Assembly (NCBI GenBank): GCA_964508055.1
Contig: CAZDRI010000007.1
Location: 1-64,000 of the forward strand
From: CAZDRI01 sp964508055
GTDB taxonomy: Bacteria > Pseudomonadota > Gammaproteobacteria > PS1 > Pseudothioglobaceae
DNA: 64,000 bases
Direction: 5' to 3'
Both the position numbers and the translations under genes were made by a program. Positions 63,938 through 64,000 of the stretch are shown one piece after another. The notes beneath the pieces are model-generated. The model ran no database searches. It was not told the DNA's origin and saw only the letters and a list, made by a program, of their open reading frames with translations. How positions within the stretch are numbered: position 1 is the first letter of the stretch; each line of letters begins with the position of its first letter.

Positions 63938-64000
63938 TCAAATGCTATTAAAAGTATTAAGTAAATCTTGGTCATTATTTTTAGGCATGGGTTTCTTAAT
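63938..64000 (-). other. Possible C-terminus of a gene running off the window
   Basis: On the minus strand the last 63 bases read IKKPMPKNNDQDLLNTFNSI and a TGA at 63938. The frame continues in-frame past that TGA as AKGVDNTGIIEVFY before another stop, so the TGA may be either the true end or a nonsense change. I do not recognise the family. The 160 bp between this and fabH hold nothing clear. Confidence 0.3.

Noticed and set aside
63938..63985. TGA readthrough near the right edge of the window
   Set aside because: The in-frame continuation after TGA is only 14 codons and unrecognised; the rest of the gene is outside the window, so recoding cannot be argued.

Overview
The window is one contiguous stretch of an AT-rich, tightly packed bacterial chromosome. 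Gene order and content point to a gammaproteobacterial sulfur oxidiser of the SUP05/Candidatus Thioglobus type. That assignment is an inference from three things: gammaproteobacterial synteny blocks (hflK-hflC-hisZ-purA-rnr, lptD-surA, yceD-rpmF-plsX-fabH, ispE-tRNA-Gln-prs), a flavocytochrome c sulfide dehydrogenase, and an octaheme cytochrome with an NnrS protein. No rRNA genes, CRISPR arrays or intact transposases were seen.

Layout. Positions 1-3300 are a decaying foreign island of visibly higher G+C: a DUF6119-like gene cut short, a frameshifted restriction-methyltransferase fusion, and fossils of a GIY-YIG nuclease and an XRE regulator. It ends against the 3' side of tRNA-Asp, with a 150-bp miniature transposon (MITE) in between. 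Next come nnrS, galU with a double-thioredoxin gene, and phoH-miaB. Positions 9100-16900 hold the phosphate regulon, pstS, pstCAB, phoU, phoB and phoR. A well-formed Pho box precedes pstS, and a wrecked PiT phosphate permease lies between pstS and pstC. Then follow nfuA, aroA-tyrA, a second MITE copy, phzF, the rnr-purA-hisZ-hflC-hflK cluster, a TrpXYZ-like ABC transporter, a glycosyltransferase and nnr.

Positions 33448-39380 are an eight-gene, nearly gap-free operon for arsenosugar biosynthesis: TVP38, an internally deleted flavin reductase, ArsS, a sterol-desaturase-like hydroxylase, ArsM, an MTAP-type phosphorylase, and the two transferases known as rSAM/selenodomain-associated 2 and 1. 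Read together they suggest a complete route from arsenite to an arsenosugar or arsenosugar lipid. Prs, tRNA-Gln, ispE, orn, trpD, an orphan MoxR ATPase, sppA and ccmAB follow.

Positions 47164-49293 carry two tandem PPK2 polyphosphate kinases plus a NUDIX enzyme. Positions 49810-53285 carry a diheme cytochrome, FccB and an octaheme HAO-family cytochrome, closed by a strong terminator. The right end holds ppsA-ppsR, lptD-surA-rlmB and the yceD-rpmF-plsX-fabH lipid cluster. Together the window shows a cell that invests in phosphate capture and polyphosphate, sulfur and nitrogen redox chemistry, and arsenic methylation, while older genes decay in the intergenic spaces.
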